The position numbers and the translations under genes were made by a program. Of a DNA stretch of 41,530 nt, positions 15,441 to 24,026 are shown in pieces. The notes below the pieces were generated by a model, which was not told the DNA's origin, searched no databases, and saw only the letters and a list, made by a program, of their open reading frames with translations. How positions within the stretch are numbered: the stretch's first letter is position 1; each line of letters opens with the position of its first letter. The stretch is from positions 1 to 41,530 of the forward strand of contig CALEDV010000004.1 of the NCBI GenBank assembly GCA_937949555.1. Direction: 5' to 3'. The stretch is from an uncultured bacterium. Its GTDB lineage: Bacteria; Nitrospirota; Thermodesulfovibrionia; Thermodesulfovibrionales; Dissulfurispiraceae.

Positions 15441-16262
15441 TTAGGGACAATTTTTTAGCCTAAGGGTATGTTTATCCTGAGTGCTATCGTTTATAAAGAT
15501 AGGTATTGAGCATTTCTCCCTGTCGTCAAGCAGCAGATTTACTGCTTTATTAAGTTCAGAGGCTCTGTCGGTGCCCTCAAGGAAGAGTATAATGGAAACC
15601 GATAGGTCCTTGTATGCCTTCAGTATCTCCTCATCGGGATAGCCTGAGCAGAGGATCTCCCTGCTTTTTATTTTAGCCTTCCAGAGCCTCTTTGCAACGG
15701 ACTTTACAGTCAATAATGTCTTCTCCGATACATCCTTGAGCTCCTCCTGTTCTGCAGCACTGTAGATATGAACAGGCACAATCCCCAAGAGTATAACATC
15801 AGAAAGGGCAATAGCGGTCTCTTTAATCAAGAGTTCTATATTGCTCTCTGAGGGTTCATTCTCATCAAGGGGAAGCAAAAAGTGTCCTGGGATAAAGGCA
15901 ACAGGGCAGCTCTTAGGCTTTATAAGACCTCTAAAGTTCGGCGGTGCATATACGATGTCAATGTTTTCGGAGGATATGTTTTTGCTTATAGCCCTGTCAA
16001 TATCCCCTTCTTCTTCTATGAGATATGCCTTTATGCCCTGCCCCTCGTCTTTTACTATCTTTACAGCCTCATCGATTCGGAGCCTTGCATCTCTTCTGAC
16101 AATATCTTCGACCCTTGGGATTGCATCGTAATAAGGGAGCATCTCATTGCTGAAAACACTGAGTATGAAAAGGGGACCATCCCCGGCTTGAGATCTGTGA
16201 ATGCCATAGCGTAAGGCTATCTTTGAATGAATTGTCCCATCAAAAAGCACGAGGTGTTTCAT
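15441..16262 (-). CDS. Tandem universal stress protein-like, lacking ATP motifs
   Basis: The 273-residue protein consists of two Usp-like domains. The first (1-140) is a clear paralogue of the 141-residue USP protein at 11573-11998, sharing LVLFDGT, YYDAIPR, GIKAYLIEEEGD. The second (150-255) is a more diverged alpha/beta unit. Neither has the glycine-rich ATP loop; the equivalent in the first reads APPNFRGLIKPKS. The ATG has GAGG 4 bases upstream. An inverted repeat lies in its leader and TTACTGC- and TGCA-type sites similar to those of the transporter operon lie further upstream, so the two USP genes may be co-regulated. Function is unknown; a signalling role for the transporter island is inferred. 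Confidence 0.8.
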   Translation of the reverse strand: MKHLVLFDGTIHSKIALRYGIHRSQAGDGPLFILSVFSNEMLPYYDAIPRVEDIVRRDARLRIDEAVKIVKDEGQGIKAYLIEEEGDIDRAISKNISSENIDIVYAPPNFRGLIKPKSCPVAFIPGHFLLPLDENEPSESNIELLIKETAIALSDVILLGIVPVHIYSAAEQEELKDVSEKTLLTVKSVAKRLWKAKIKSREILCSGYPDEEILKAYKDLSVSIILFLEGTDRASELNKAVNLLLDDREKCSIPIFINDSTQDKHTLRLKNCP

Positions 16263-16290
16263 GAGTCCTCAATTGCAGTATATTCTCAAA

Positions 16291-16309
16291 GGTATCCGCA
16301 AAAGATACC
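16291..16309 (-). promoter_or_regulatory. Inverted repeat in the leader of the tandem USP gene
   Basis: GGTATC and GATACC form a perfect 6-base stem around a 7-base loop, about 30 bases upstream of the ATG at 16262. It has no T-run, so it is not a terminator. It could be an operator or a structured leader. Confidence 0.35.
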
Positions 16310-16450
16310 TGTTATGGTTTTGTAAGGGCAAAGGAGATTTAAGGGTCAGTATTTGCATAATCGTAGGTTATATTTAAGTCTCTTCATATTTCATGCCAGG
16401 TGATTGCGCATTGGATTTGGGCGCTAATCAAGGACATGCAGTTTTTTGAA

Positions 16451-16493
16451 TGCATGCATGGCGCAAATATTTACTGCGGTATTATTGCTGTAA
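16451..16493 (-). promoter_or_regulatory. Activator-like sites shared with the transporter operon
   Basis: The gap 16263-16609 has no gene. It contains TGCATGCATGGCGCAA (16451-16466) and an imperfect dyad starting TTACTGC and ending GCTGTAA (16471-16493). Both resemble the repeats at 12115-12160 (TTACTGC core; TGCA...GCGCAA). I could not find a -24/-12 element with correct spacing downstream of them, so the promoter type of the tandem USP gene is open. The rest of the gap shows nothing except the inverted repeat nearer the gene. Confidence 0.4.
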
Positions 16494-16609
16494 AAGGGGA
16501 ATGATTGACCTTTGGTAGTTACAAAAATAAGCAATAAGACAGCGAGGGCAATTCCCCTGGATGCCTACAGTCTATTGATGAATCTATGGGTGTATGAGGT
16601 TGAATTATA

Positions 16610-18274
<1,665 letters not shown>

Positions 18275-18341
18275 TTATCCCTCCTATGGGTCATTGCAAA
18301 TATTCCTGTTGCAGAGTCTATAAAGAGCACAAATTCAATGG

Positions 18342-18350
18342 ATTATAACA
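18342..18350 (-). promoter_or_regulatory. Extended -10 promoter for pgi
   Basis: On the minus strand TGT followed by TATAAT forms a perfect extended -10 element, about 70 bases upstream of the pgi ATG. The -35 region is poor. The remaining part of 18272-18479, which must also hold the promoter for the divergent gene at 18480, shows only a weak TATAGT near 18440. Confidence 0.45.
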
Positions 18351-18479
18351 TACAATAACTATTACAAGGCACGGGGTAGGCATTGATATATTTTGAATGC
18401 CCTTTGGGCGTTGTTTCTCCATATTTTTGCTGTTTTTATGGTATAGTTTAGCCTTATATAAATCTGCAGGGGGTTTTAA

Positions 18480-19094
18480 ATGACCGATAATGAGCAACAA
18501 GGAAGACCGTTACCAACACCACCAAAGACACCCTTTGGAGGCAATAGATGGAATTTGGCAGGCGAAGGCTTAAATGAAGACCCTCTGCTTGCAGATAAAT
18601 TAGCAATGGCTGCAGCAGAGGGTAAGATTGAGAGTTTTATAAACTCCAATATCCCTGACAGTGATCAGGCGAGGGCTCTTGCAATGATGATGCTCAGCAT
18701 GTCTGGCATGGCTGACCTTTGTAAGTCCTCTGAGGCTTTTTCTAAAAATCATTCGGAGATAAAGTCAGAGGATGTTTTAAAATCCGCTGATAATAAAACC
18801 CTTGAGGTTTACAACTCAGAGGATATCTGTAGGGCAGTGCAAAGCGGAGATATACATAAGGTAAAGGAGATGTTGAAGGAGGAATATACGAAGCGATACG
18901 CAATGCCACAGGAGGATGATAGTAGCAGGCCACAGGATGAATCGGCAGTGAAGATGCAGCCCACAAGGCAGGAGCAGGAACTTATCGACAAATTGAGCGC
19001 TATAGCCTCCGAGAATAATACAAACATAGATTGGTTAATAATGAGGGCATTGAAGTTTTACATTGCAGAATACGAAAGGACTGGAAGGCTTTAG
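18480..19094 (+). CDS. Hypothetical protein with helical C-terminus
   Basis: I do not recognise this 204-residue soluble protein. The first 35 residues are Pro/Gly-rich and likely disordered (PLPTPPKTPFGGNRW). Residues 35-130 are acidic and helical. Residues 125-155 are a polar, Gln/Pro/Ser-rich linker. The last 45 residues (QEQELIDKLSAIA ... DWLIMRALKFYIAEYERTGRL) form two helices that resemble the ending of ribbon-helix-helix or similar DNA-binding/dimerisation modules, but no strand is obvious. The ribosome site GGGGG is 7 bases before the ATG. It is followed 29 bases later by the HdrE-like gene on the same strand, so it may share a transcript with the redox genes. Confidence 0.65.
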   Translation: MTDNEQQGRPLPTPPKTPFGGNRWNLAGEGLNEDPLLADKLAMAAAEGKIESFINSNIPDSDQARALAMMMLSMSGMADLCKSSEAFSKNHSEIKSEDVLKSADNKTLEVYNSEDICRAVQSGDIHKVKEMLKEEYTKRYAMPQEDDSSRPQDESAVKMQPTRQEQELIDKLSAIASENNTNIDWLIMRALKFYIAEYERTGRL

Positions 19095-19123
19095 TCCTGT
19101 CTAATAATCTTTTACAAACTTAG

Positions 19124-19948
19124 ATGTTAGATATTCAAACAAGCGTTTCCTATTACAAACCTTGGACCTTATTTTGGTTGTCCGTGCTGTTTGCTCATGT
19201 ATACCTTGACGTGATTCTGTATAAGAGGTTTAAGTACTGGTTTAGTGGCATGAGATTAAAGAGTTTTAATAAAGACAAGATAGGACTTATAGTAAGGATA
19301 TGGCTTCAGGAGGTGTTTTTTCAACGGCATCTGCTTGGATTCTCAAAGCTAAGATGGATAGTGCACCTGCTAATCTTCTGGGGTTTTATCGCCCTTGCAT
19401 TCTTATCAATCTCTACCTTTTTGGTATGGGCTGCAGGGCTTTTGAATATTGACGGGGGCCGTTCTAAGGATATCCTTTATGGAAGTGGCTACAGGGTAAT
19501 AAAGATATGGGGTAATGCCTTTGGTCTTGCACTGTTATTTGGGCTTATTATTGCCTGTTACCGCAGATTTATAGTGAAACCACCACAGCAATCTCAAGAA
19601 CAGATGGATATTGTCCTTTTGTTATTTTTACTATGGCTTACGGTGTCTGGTTTTGCCATTGAGGTGCTGCGTATATCACTCATTAACCCCGCCATAGCAA
19701 AATACTCCTTTGTAAGCTATATATTTGCGCCTATGGGCAGATACACCTTTGAACAGTTAAGCCCTGTGCTGACAGCGCTCTGGATATTACACTCCTTTAG
19801 TGGTGTATTGCTTTTAGTTTATGTGCCCCACAGCAAACTCATGCACAGTATTGTCGCCCCGCTTGTGATAGCCGTTAATGCCGTTGAAGACCATGATAGG
19901 AGGGATATATATTGGCCAGAGGCCAGAAGATACAGGGGAAAAGGGTAG
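19124..19948 (+). CDS. HdrE/DsrM-like membrane cytochrome b subunit
   Basis: This 274-residue protein has five to six membrane helices and resembles the b-type cytochrome subunits of the nitrate reductase gamma / HdrE / DsrM group, which pass electrons between the quinone pool and a cytoplasmic iron-sulfur partner. Candidate haem ligands are the His residues in WIVHLLIFWGF, in WILHSFSGVLLL and in YVPHSKLMHSIVAP, the last being the most family-like block. The gene overlaps the HdrD-like gene by 37 bases, which supports a two-subunit complex. The ATG has no good ribosome site, so translation may be coupled or the start may differ. Donor and acceptor are unknown. Confidence 0.8.
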   Translation: MLDIQTSVSYYKPWTLFWLSVLFAHVYLDVILYKRFKYWFSGMRLKSFNKDKIGLIVRIWLQEVFFQRHLLGFSKLRWIVHLLIFWGFIALAFLSISTFLVWAAGLLNIDGGRSKDILYGSGYRVIKIWGNAFGLALLFGLIIACYRRFIVKPPQQSQEQMDIVLLLFLLWLTVSGFAIEVLRISLINPAIAKYSFVSYIFAPMGRYTFEQLSPVLTALWILHSFSGVLLLVYVPHSKLMHSIVAPLVIAVNAVEDHDRRDIYWPEARRYRGKG

Positions 19949-21180
19949 CCAAAAAACTGACCTGGCGTCAACTTCTTGAACTGGACGGATGCGCAAGATG
20001 CGGAGAATGCATGGTCTGGTGTCCTGTGTATGAGCAGGACAAACGAGAGTGTATTACAGCAAGAGGCAAGCTTAGATCCCTGAGGAATATTATTAGGGAT
20101 TCCATCGGGCAGCAGGAAAGGGAGGAGTTCCTTGAGAGCCTGTATGAATGCTCCGCCTGTGGGCAGTGTCATGTGGTCTGCCCAATAAGGATAGATACGC
20201 CAGAGTTGTGGGAACAGGCAAGGGAGGCGTTAGTGTCCTCAGGTATTCCACAGCCCGATGGCCAGGTAAAGCAGCTTCAGACTATAAAAGCCTTTGACAA
20301 TTCCTTTAGTAAGCCAAAGAGTGAACGAGGGCTTTGGTCTGAAAGGGCTTACCAAAAGGGTCTGCTGCTGAAGCCTCTCACCTTATGGACTGAGAGGATT
20401 ACACCGGTGCTTTATTTTGCCGGATGCACTGCAAGTTTTGATGAGCAGATGCAGTCTGTGGCGGTACAATCAGCAAGATTGTTACAGGAGGCAGGGGTTG
20501 ATTTCTTTATCCTTGGTAATGATGAGCCCTGTTGTGCAAGTAAGCTGAGAAGGATGGGGGACCCTTCCTTTCAGGAGGAGGCTTTAAAAAGGATAGAACT
20601 AATTGCAGGATTAAAGGTAGAGACCGTTGTGGTTTCCTGTGCAGGTTGTTATAAGGGGTTGTATGCTGATTACAGGTCTCTATGGCCTAAGGCACAGAAG
20701 GTGCTTCATCTGACCCAATTTCTTGACAGGCTCCTTACGGAAAAAAGGCTGCCCTTTAAGTATGATGTAAACAAGAGCGTAACCTACCATGACCCCTGTC
20801 ATTTAGGCAGGCATAATAATGTATATGATGAGCCAAGAAGGGTGTTGCAGTCCGTTCCTGGCATAGAGTTTATAGAGATGCCAAGACACAGGGCTTTCTC
20901 ATACTGTTGTGGTATGGGTGGAGGTCTTAAGGTTGCAAATCCAGAGATTCAACACAAGATGGCAGCTACAAGGATAAGAGAGGCTGAGTCTGTAGGTGTT
21001 GATGCCATAGTTACACCCTGCCAGACTTGTGTTCTTGGGCTTCAATATGGAGTTAAAGAGATCTCCTCTAAGATTGAGGTTTATCATCTGAATGAGATTA
21101 TGGTGCGTTCTATATGCCCTGATGTATGTCACAATAATATCATGCAAGCCTTTGGTTATGTAAATAAGGAGGCCCTTTAA
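19912..21180 (+). CDS. HdrD/DsrK-like iron-sulfur subunit (CCG domains)
   Basis: The 422-residue protein carries two [4Fe-4S] motifs, CARCGECMVWC (Cys 27, 30, 33, 37) and CSACGQCHVVC (Cys 80, 83, 86, 90), followed by two cysteine-rich CCG domains. The first CCG is slightly altered (EPCCASKLRRMG, then CAGCYKG); the second is intact (HDPCHLGR, CCGMGGG, PCQTC). HdrD and DsrK use such domains to bind a noncubane cluster that reduces disulfide- or persulfide-type substrates. The TTG start at 19912 is chosen because AGGAGGG lies 7 bases upstream; the 37-base overlap with the cytochrome gene indicates coupling. With HdrE it would form a membrane-bound heterodisulfide reductase-like complex. Substrate unknown; GlcF-like dehydrogenase subunit is an alternative. 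Confidence 0.85.
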   Translation: MARGQKIQGKRVAKKLTWRQLLELDGCARCGECMVWCPVYEQDKRECITARGKLRSLRNIIRDSIGQQEREEFLESLYECSACGQCHVVCPIRIDTPELWEQAREALVSSGIPQPDGQVKQLQTIKAFDNSFSKPKSERGLWSERAYQKGLLLKPLTLWTERITPVLYFAGCTASFDEQMQSVAVQSARLLQEAGVDFFILGNDEPCCASKLRRMGDPSFQEEALKRIELIAGLKVETVVVSCAGCYKGLYADYRSLWPKAQKVLHLTQFLDRLLTEKRLPFKYDVNKSVTYHDPCHLGRHNNVYDEPRRVLQSVPGIEFIEMPRHRAFSYCCGMGGGLKVANPEIQHKMAATRIREAESVGVDAIVTPCQTCVLGLQYGVKEISSKIEVYHLNEIMVRSICPDVCHNNIMQAFGYVNKEAL

Positions 21181-21184
21181 TACT

Positions 21185-22471
21185 ATGCAGATAGCAGCAA
21201 CCCACAGTAATGTTGATTTTGACGCCCTTGCCAGTCTTGTGGCTGCAACTTTCCTCTATCCTGGGACGGTGGGATTAATACCAAGACAGATTCAACCCTC
21301 TCCGAAACAGTTTCTTTCTCTCCATAGAGAGATATTCCATCTGATGCCTGCAAAGGAGTGTGTCTTGAATAAGGTCTCAAGCCTGTTGATTGTGGATACC
21401 AACAACTGGAGACGACTTGAGGATGGCACTAAGCTAAGGGAAATGAATATACCTCAGATAATACTTTGGGATCATCATATGAAAGGGACAGATGTAGATG
21501 CCCATGTATCCTATCAAAGGGAAATGGGCTCTACTATTACGCTTATGCTTCAGGAGATGATGAGGCGTGGAACAGCCTTTACGCCCATGCATGCAACCCT
21601 TTTTATGCTTGGTTTGTATGATGACACTGGCAGCCTTACTTATCCTATGACCCGTTCTGAAGATGCAATGTCTGCCTCATATCTCTTGGAAAACGGTGCA
21701 GATCTAAATATAGTTAACTCTTTCTTAACCGATTCCTTTGATGCCCTTCAGCAAAAATTACTGTCGCAGATGATGGATAGCGCAGAGACATTGAACATAA
21801 GAGGTATAAGGGTAGGGCTTACTCAGGTGTTTCTTGAGAGTTCTGTTAATATGCTTTCTCAGGTAGTTGTTAAATTTAGGGAGCTCTCGGGGTTAGATGC
21901 CTGTATCGGAATATTTTCCTATTATGATAAATCCTTTGTGATTGGCAGGAGCATACTGCCTGACTTTGACGCTGGCAGCATCATAAGGCATATTGGAGGT
22001 GGAGGACATCCTGGTGCTGCCTCTGCTGTGGTCTCCGATATTGAGCCTGATAGACTTTATGGAGTCCTCAAGGAACTCATAGAAAATATAAATATTGAGT
22101 CTATCACGGTGGGTTCTTTGATGTGTTTACCCGATATATCTGTTTCTCCAGCCATGAAGATAGAGGAGGCAGTATCTTTATTCATTGAAAATAGTTCTTG
22201 CCGATGCCTTGTTGTGTTTGACAGGGATGAGTTTAAGGGGATTGTGGATAGGGAACAGATAGAAAGGGCAGATAAAAATGGAAAGGGAAGACTGCCTATA
22301 AAAACACTCCTCAGAGTCAATATGCCAATTGTTGCCCCCTCTCAATCTCTAAGGGAGGCTGCACTTTTGCTGATGGATGGTGACTATGGTGCGTTGCCTG
22401 TGTTTGAGGGTGGCAGCTTTAAGGGCATCGTTATCAGAAACGATATTATGCTGCATCTTTACGAGTTGTAG
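21185..22471 (+). CDS. DHH-DHHA1 phosphoesterase with two CBS domains
   Basis: The 428-residue protein has an N-terminal DHH phosphoesterase domain (metal-binding Asp 11 and 13 in NVDFDALA, Asp 71, DHH 96-98, DDTGS near 150) and a DHHA1 domain with GGGGHPGAAS near 275, followed by two CBS domains (about 310-365 and 370-428). It resembles the N-terminal half of the large DHH-CBS-polynucleotide adenylyltransferase (A-adding) proteins, but ends before the nucleotidyltransferase part; purC follows. So it probably acts alone as an oligoribonuclease, cyclic-dinucleotide or pyrophosphate hydrolase regulated by adenine nucleotides. GGAGG lies rather far (about 10 bases) upstream. It starts 4 bases after the HdrD stop and so is likely in that operon. 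Confidence 0.85.
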   Translation: MQIAATHSNVDFDALASLVAATFLYPGTVGLIPRQIQPSPKQFLSLHREIFHLMPAKECVLNKVSSLLIVDTNNWRRLEDGTKLREMNIPQIILWDHHMKGTDVDAHVSYQREMGSTITLMLQEMMRRGTAFTPMHATLFMLGLYDDTGSLTYPMTRSEDAMSASYLLENGADLNIVNSFLTDSFDALQQKLLSQMMDSAETLNIRGIRVGLTQVFLESSVNMLSQVVVKFRELSGLDACIGIFSYYDKSFVIGRSILPDFDAGSIIRHIGGGGHPGAASAVVSDIEPDRLYGVLKELIENINIESITVGSLMCLPDISVSPAMKIEEAVSLFIENSSCRCLVVFDRDEFKGIVDREQIERADKNGKGRLPIKTLLRVNMPIVAPSQSLREAALLLMDGDYGALPVFEGGSFKGIVIRNDIMLHLYEL

Positions 22472-22529
22472 GCCCCTTTGCCTTATCACTTTTTGGGCTG
22501 CACATAACACATAAATCAGGGAGGGTTAA

Positions 22530-23411
22530 ATGAGATCAGATATTGTTTTAAAGACTGAACTGCCAGGCTTAAAGATGCTCAGACGGGGCAAGGTGAGAGA
22601 TGTGTATGAGGTGCAGGACAACCTCCTTATAATAGCTACCGATAGGGTATCGGCCTTTGATGTGGTGTTGCCAACAGGGATACCTAACAAGGGCAGGACC
22701 CTTACTCAGGTCTCTCTCTATTGGTTTAATCAGACCAAAGACATCATTGAAAATCATGTAGTTGCAGCGGATGTTGAAGACTACCCAAAGGTCTTGGCTC
22801 CCTTTAAGGATATTCTAAGACACAGGAGCATGTTAGTAAAGAAGGCTGAACCTCTTGCAATAGAGGCAATTGTAAGGGGCTATCTGTCTGGATCAGGATG
22901 GAAGGAATACAGGAAGTTAGGCTCTGTCTGTGGCATAAGGCTGCCTGTTGGATTGGTAGAGTCCTCTAAACTTACTGACCCGCTTTTTACCCCAAGCACA
23001 AAGGCTGAGGAGGGTCATGATGTGAATATCACCTTTGAGGAGACTATAAATATTGTTGGTAAGGAGCGGGCTGAAAGGGTTAGAGACATAGCCCTTGGAG
23101 TTTATAGCAGGGCAAGAGACATAGCAGAGAGAAAGGGTATTATCATAGCCGATACAAAGATGGAATTTGGCCTTTATCAAGACAAATTAATCCTAATAGA
23201 TGAACTCCTTACCCCTGATTCTTCCAGATTCTGGTCTGCTAAGGATTATAAACCGGGTAAAGGTCAGGATAGTTTTGACAAACAGATAGTTCGTGATTAT
23301 TTATTAACCCTTGATTGGGACCAGACCTACCCAGGCCCTGAACTGCCTGAGGACATCGTGAAAAAGACTGCAGCGAGATATGAAGAGATCCTCAGCATCC
23401 TGACAGGATAA
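22530..23411 (+). CDS. purC: Phosphoribosylaminoimidazole-succinocarboxamide synthase (SAICAR synthetase)
   Basis: The 293-residue enzyme joins aspartate to CAIR with ATP, step eight of purine synthesis. The signatures are present: RGKVRDVYEV with the ATP loop, ATDRVSAFDVVLPTGIPNKG, VRGYLSGSGWKEY, and LIDELLTPDSSRFW with the metal site. Length suits the longer (yeast-like) bacterial form rather than the 235-residue E. coli type. GGGAGGG is 4 bases before the ATG. It is 58 bases downstream of the DHH-CBS gene on the same strand and converges with smpB; no clear terminator is visible in the 84-base gap between them. Confidence 0.96.
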   Translation: MRSDIVLKTELPGLKMLRRGKVRDVYEVQDNLLIIATDRVSAFDVVLPTGIPNKGRTLTQVSLYWFNQTKDIIENHVVAADVEDYPKVLAPFKDILRHRSMLVKKAEPLAIEAIVRGYLSGSGWKEYRKLGSVCGIRLPVGLVESSKLTDPLFTPSTKAEEGHDVNITFEETINIVGKERAERVRDIALGVYSRARDIAERKGIIIADTKMEFGLYQDKLILIDELLTPDSSRFWSAKDYKPGKGQDSFDKQIVRDYLLTLDWDQTYPGPELPEDIVKKTAARYEEILSILTG

Positions 23412-23495
23412 CTGTTTTTTTAGGAAGTGATTGTACTTAAGGGTTGATGTAACTGTTAAATAAGGGGGTAGGCAAGAATATACATTTAGGGAACA

Positions 23496-23960
23496 TTATT
23501 TCCTCATAGCCCTTTGGATGTCTTTCTTTGCCTCCCGCTCCTTTATGCTGTCTCTTTTTTCATACTCCCTCTTGCCCTTTGCGAGCCCAATCTCGACCTT
23601 GACATGGGGCCCCTTAAAATAAACCTTCAGGGGTATAAGGGTGTATCCTTTCTGCATAGACCTCCCTTGAATCCTCAGTATCTCTTTCCTATGGAGGAGT
23701 AATTTCCTTGTCCTAAGAGGGTCATGATTCATTATGTTGCCATGGCTATAGGGGCTTATGTGGCAATTCAGTAGAAAAGCCTCAAGGTCTTTAATAAGCA
23801 CATAGCTGTCCTTTAAATTAACCCTGCCCTCTCGGATAGACTTAACTTCGGTGCCCTTCAACGCAATGCCTGCCTCGTAGGTATCTTCAATAAAGTAATC
23901 GTGGTATGCCTTTCTGTTTTGGGTAATGATTTTCAATTGTAAAGGGCCTTTATGAACCAC
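23496..23960 (-). CDS. smpB: SsrA-binding protein
   Basis: This 154-residue protein binds tmRNA and helps rescue stalled ribosomes. The OB-fold core shows NRKAYHDYF, then [21 protein letters not shown], the HISPYSHGN loop and [14 protein letters not shown], and ends with the basic, helical tail typical of SmpB ([21 protein letters not shown]) that enters the decoding centre. It starts 66 bases after the cooS stop on the same strand; no terminator is visible between them, so some read-through from the CODH/ACS operon is possible. No ssrA gene was seen in the window. Confidence 0.96.
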   Translation of the reverse strand: MVHKGPLQLKIITQNRKAYHDYFIEDTYEAGIALKGTEVKSIREGRVNLKDSYVLIKDLEAFLLNCHISPYSHGNIMNHDPLRTRKLLLHRKEILRIQGRSMQKGYTLIPLKVYFKGPHVKVEIGLAKGKREYEKRDSIKEREAKKDIQRAMRK

Positions 23961-24026
23961 AAAGGGCCGAGAGGATATAGATCCCCTATGCCCTTTGCAG
24001 GATATTTAATAGAATATTAGGTCTTG

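Noticed and set aside
16263-16400. Sigma54 promoter upstream of the tandem USP gene
   Set aside because: No GG-N10-GC pair with the correct spacing was found on the minus strand.
23412-23495. Terminator between convergent purC and smpB
   Set aside because: There is a T-run after purC but no stable stem before it.
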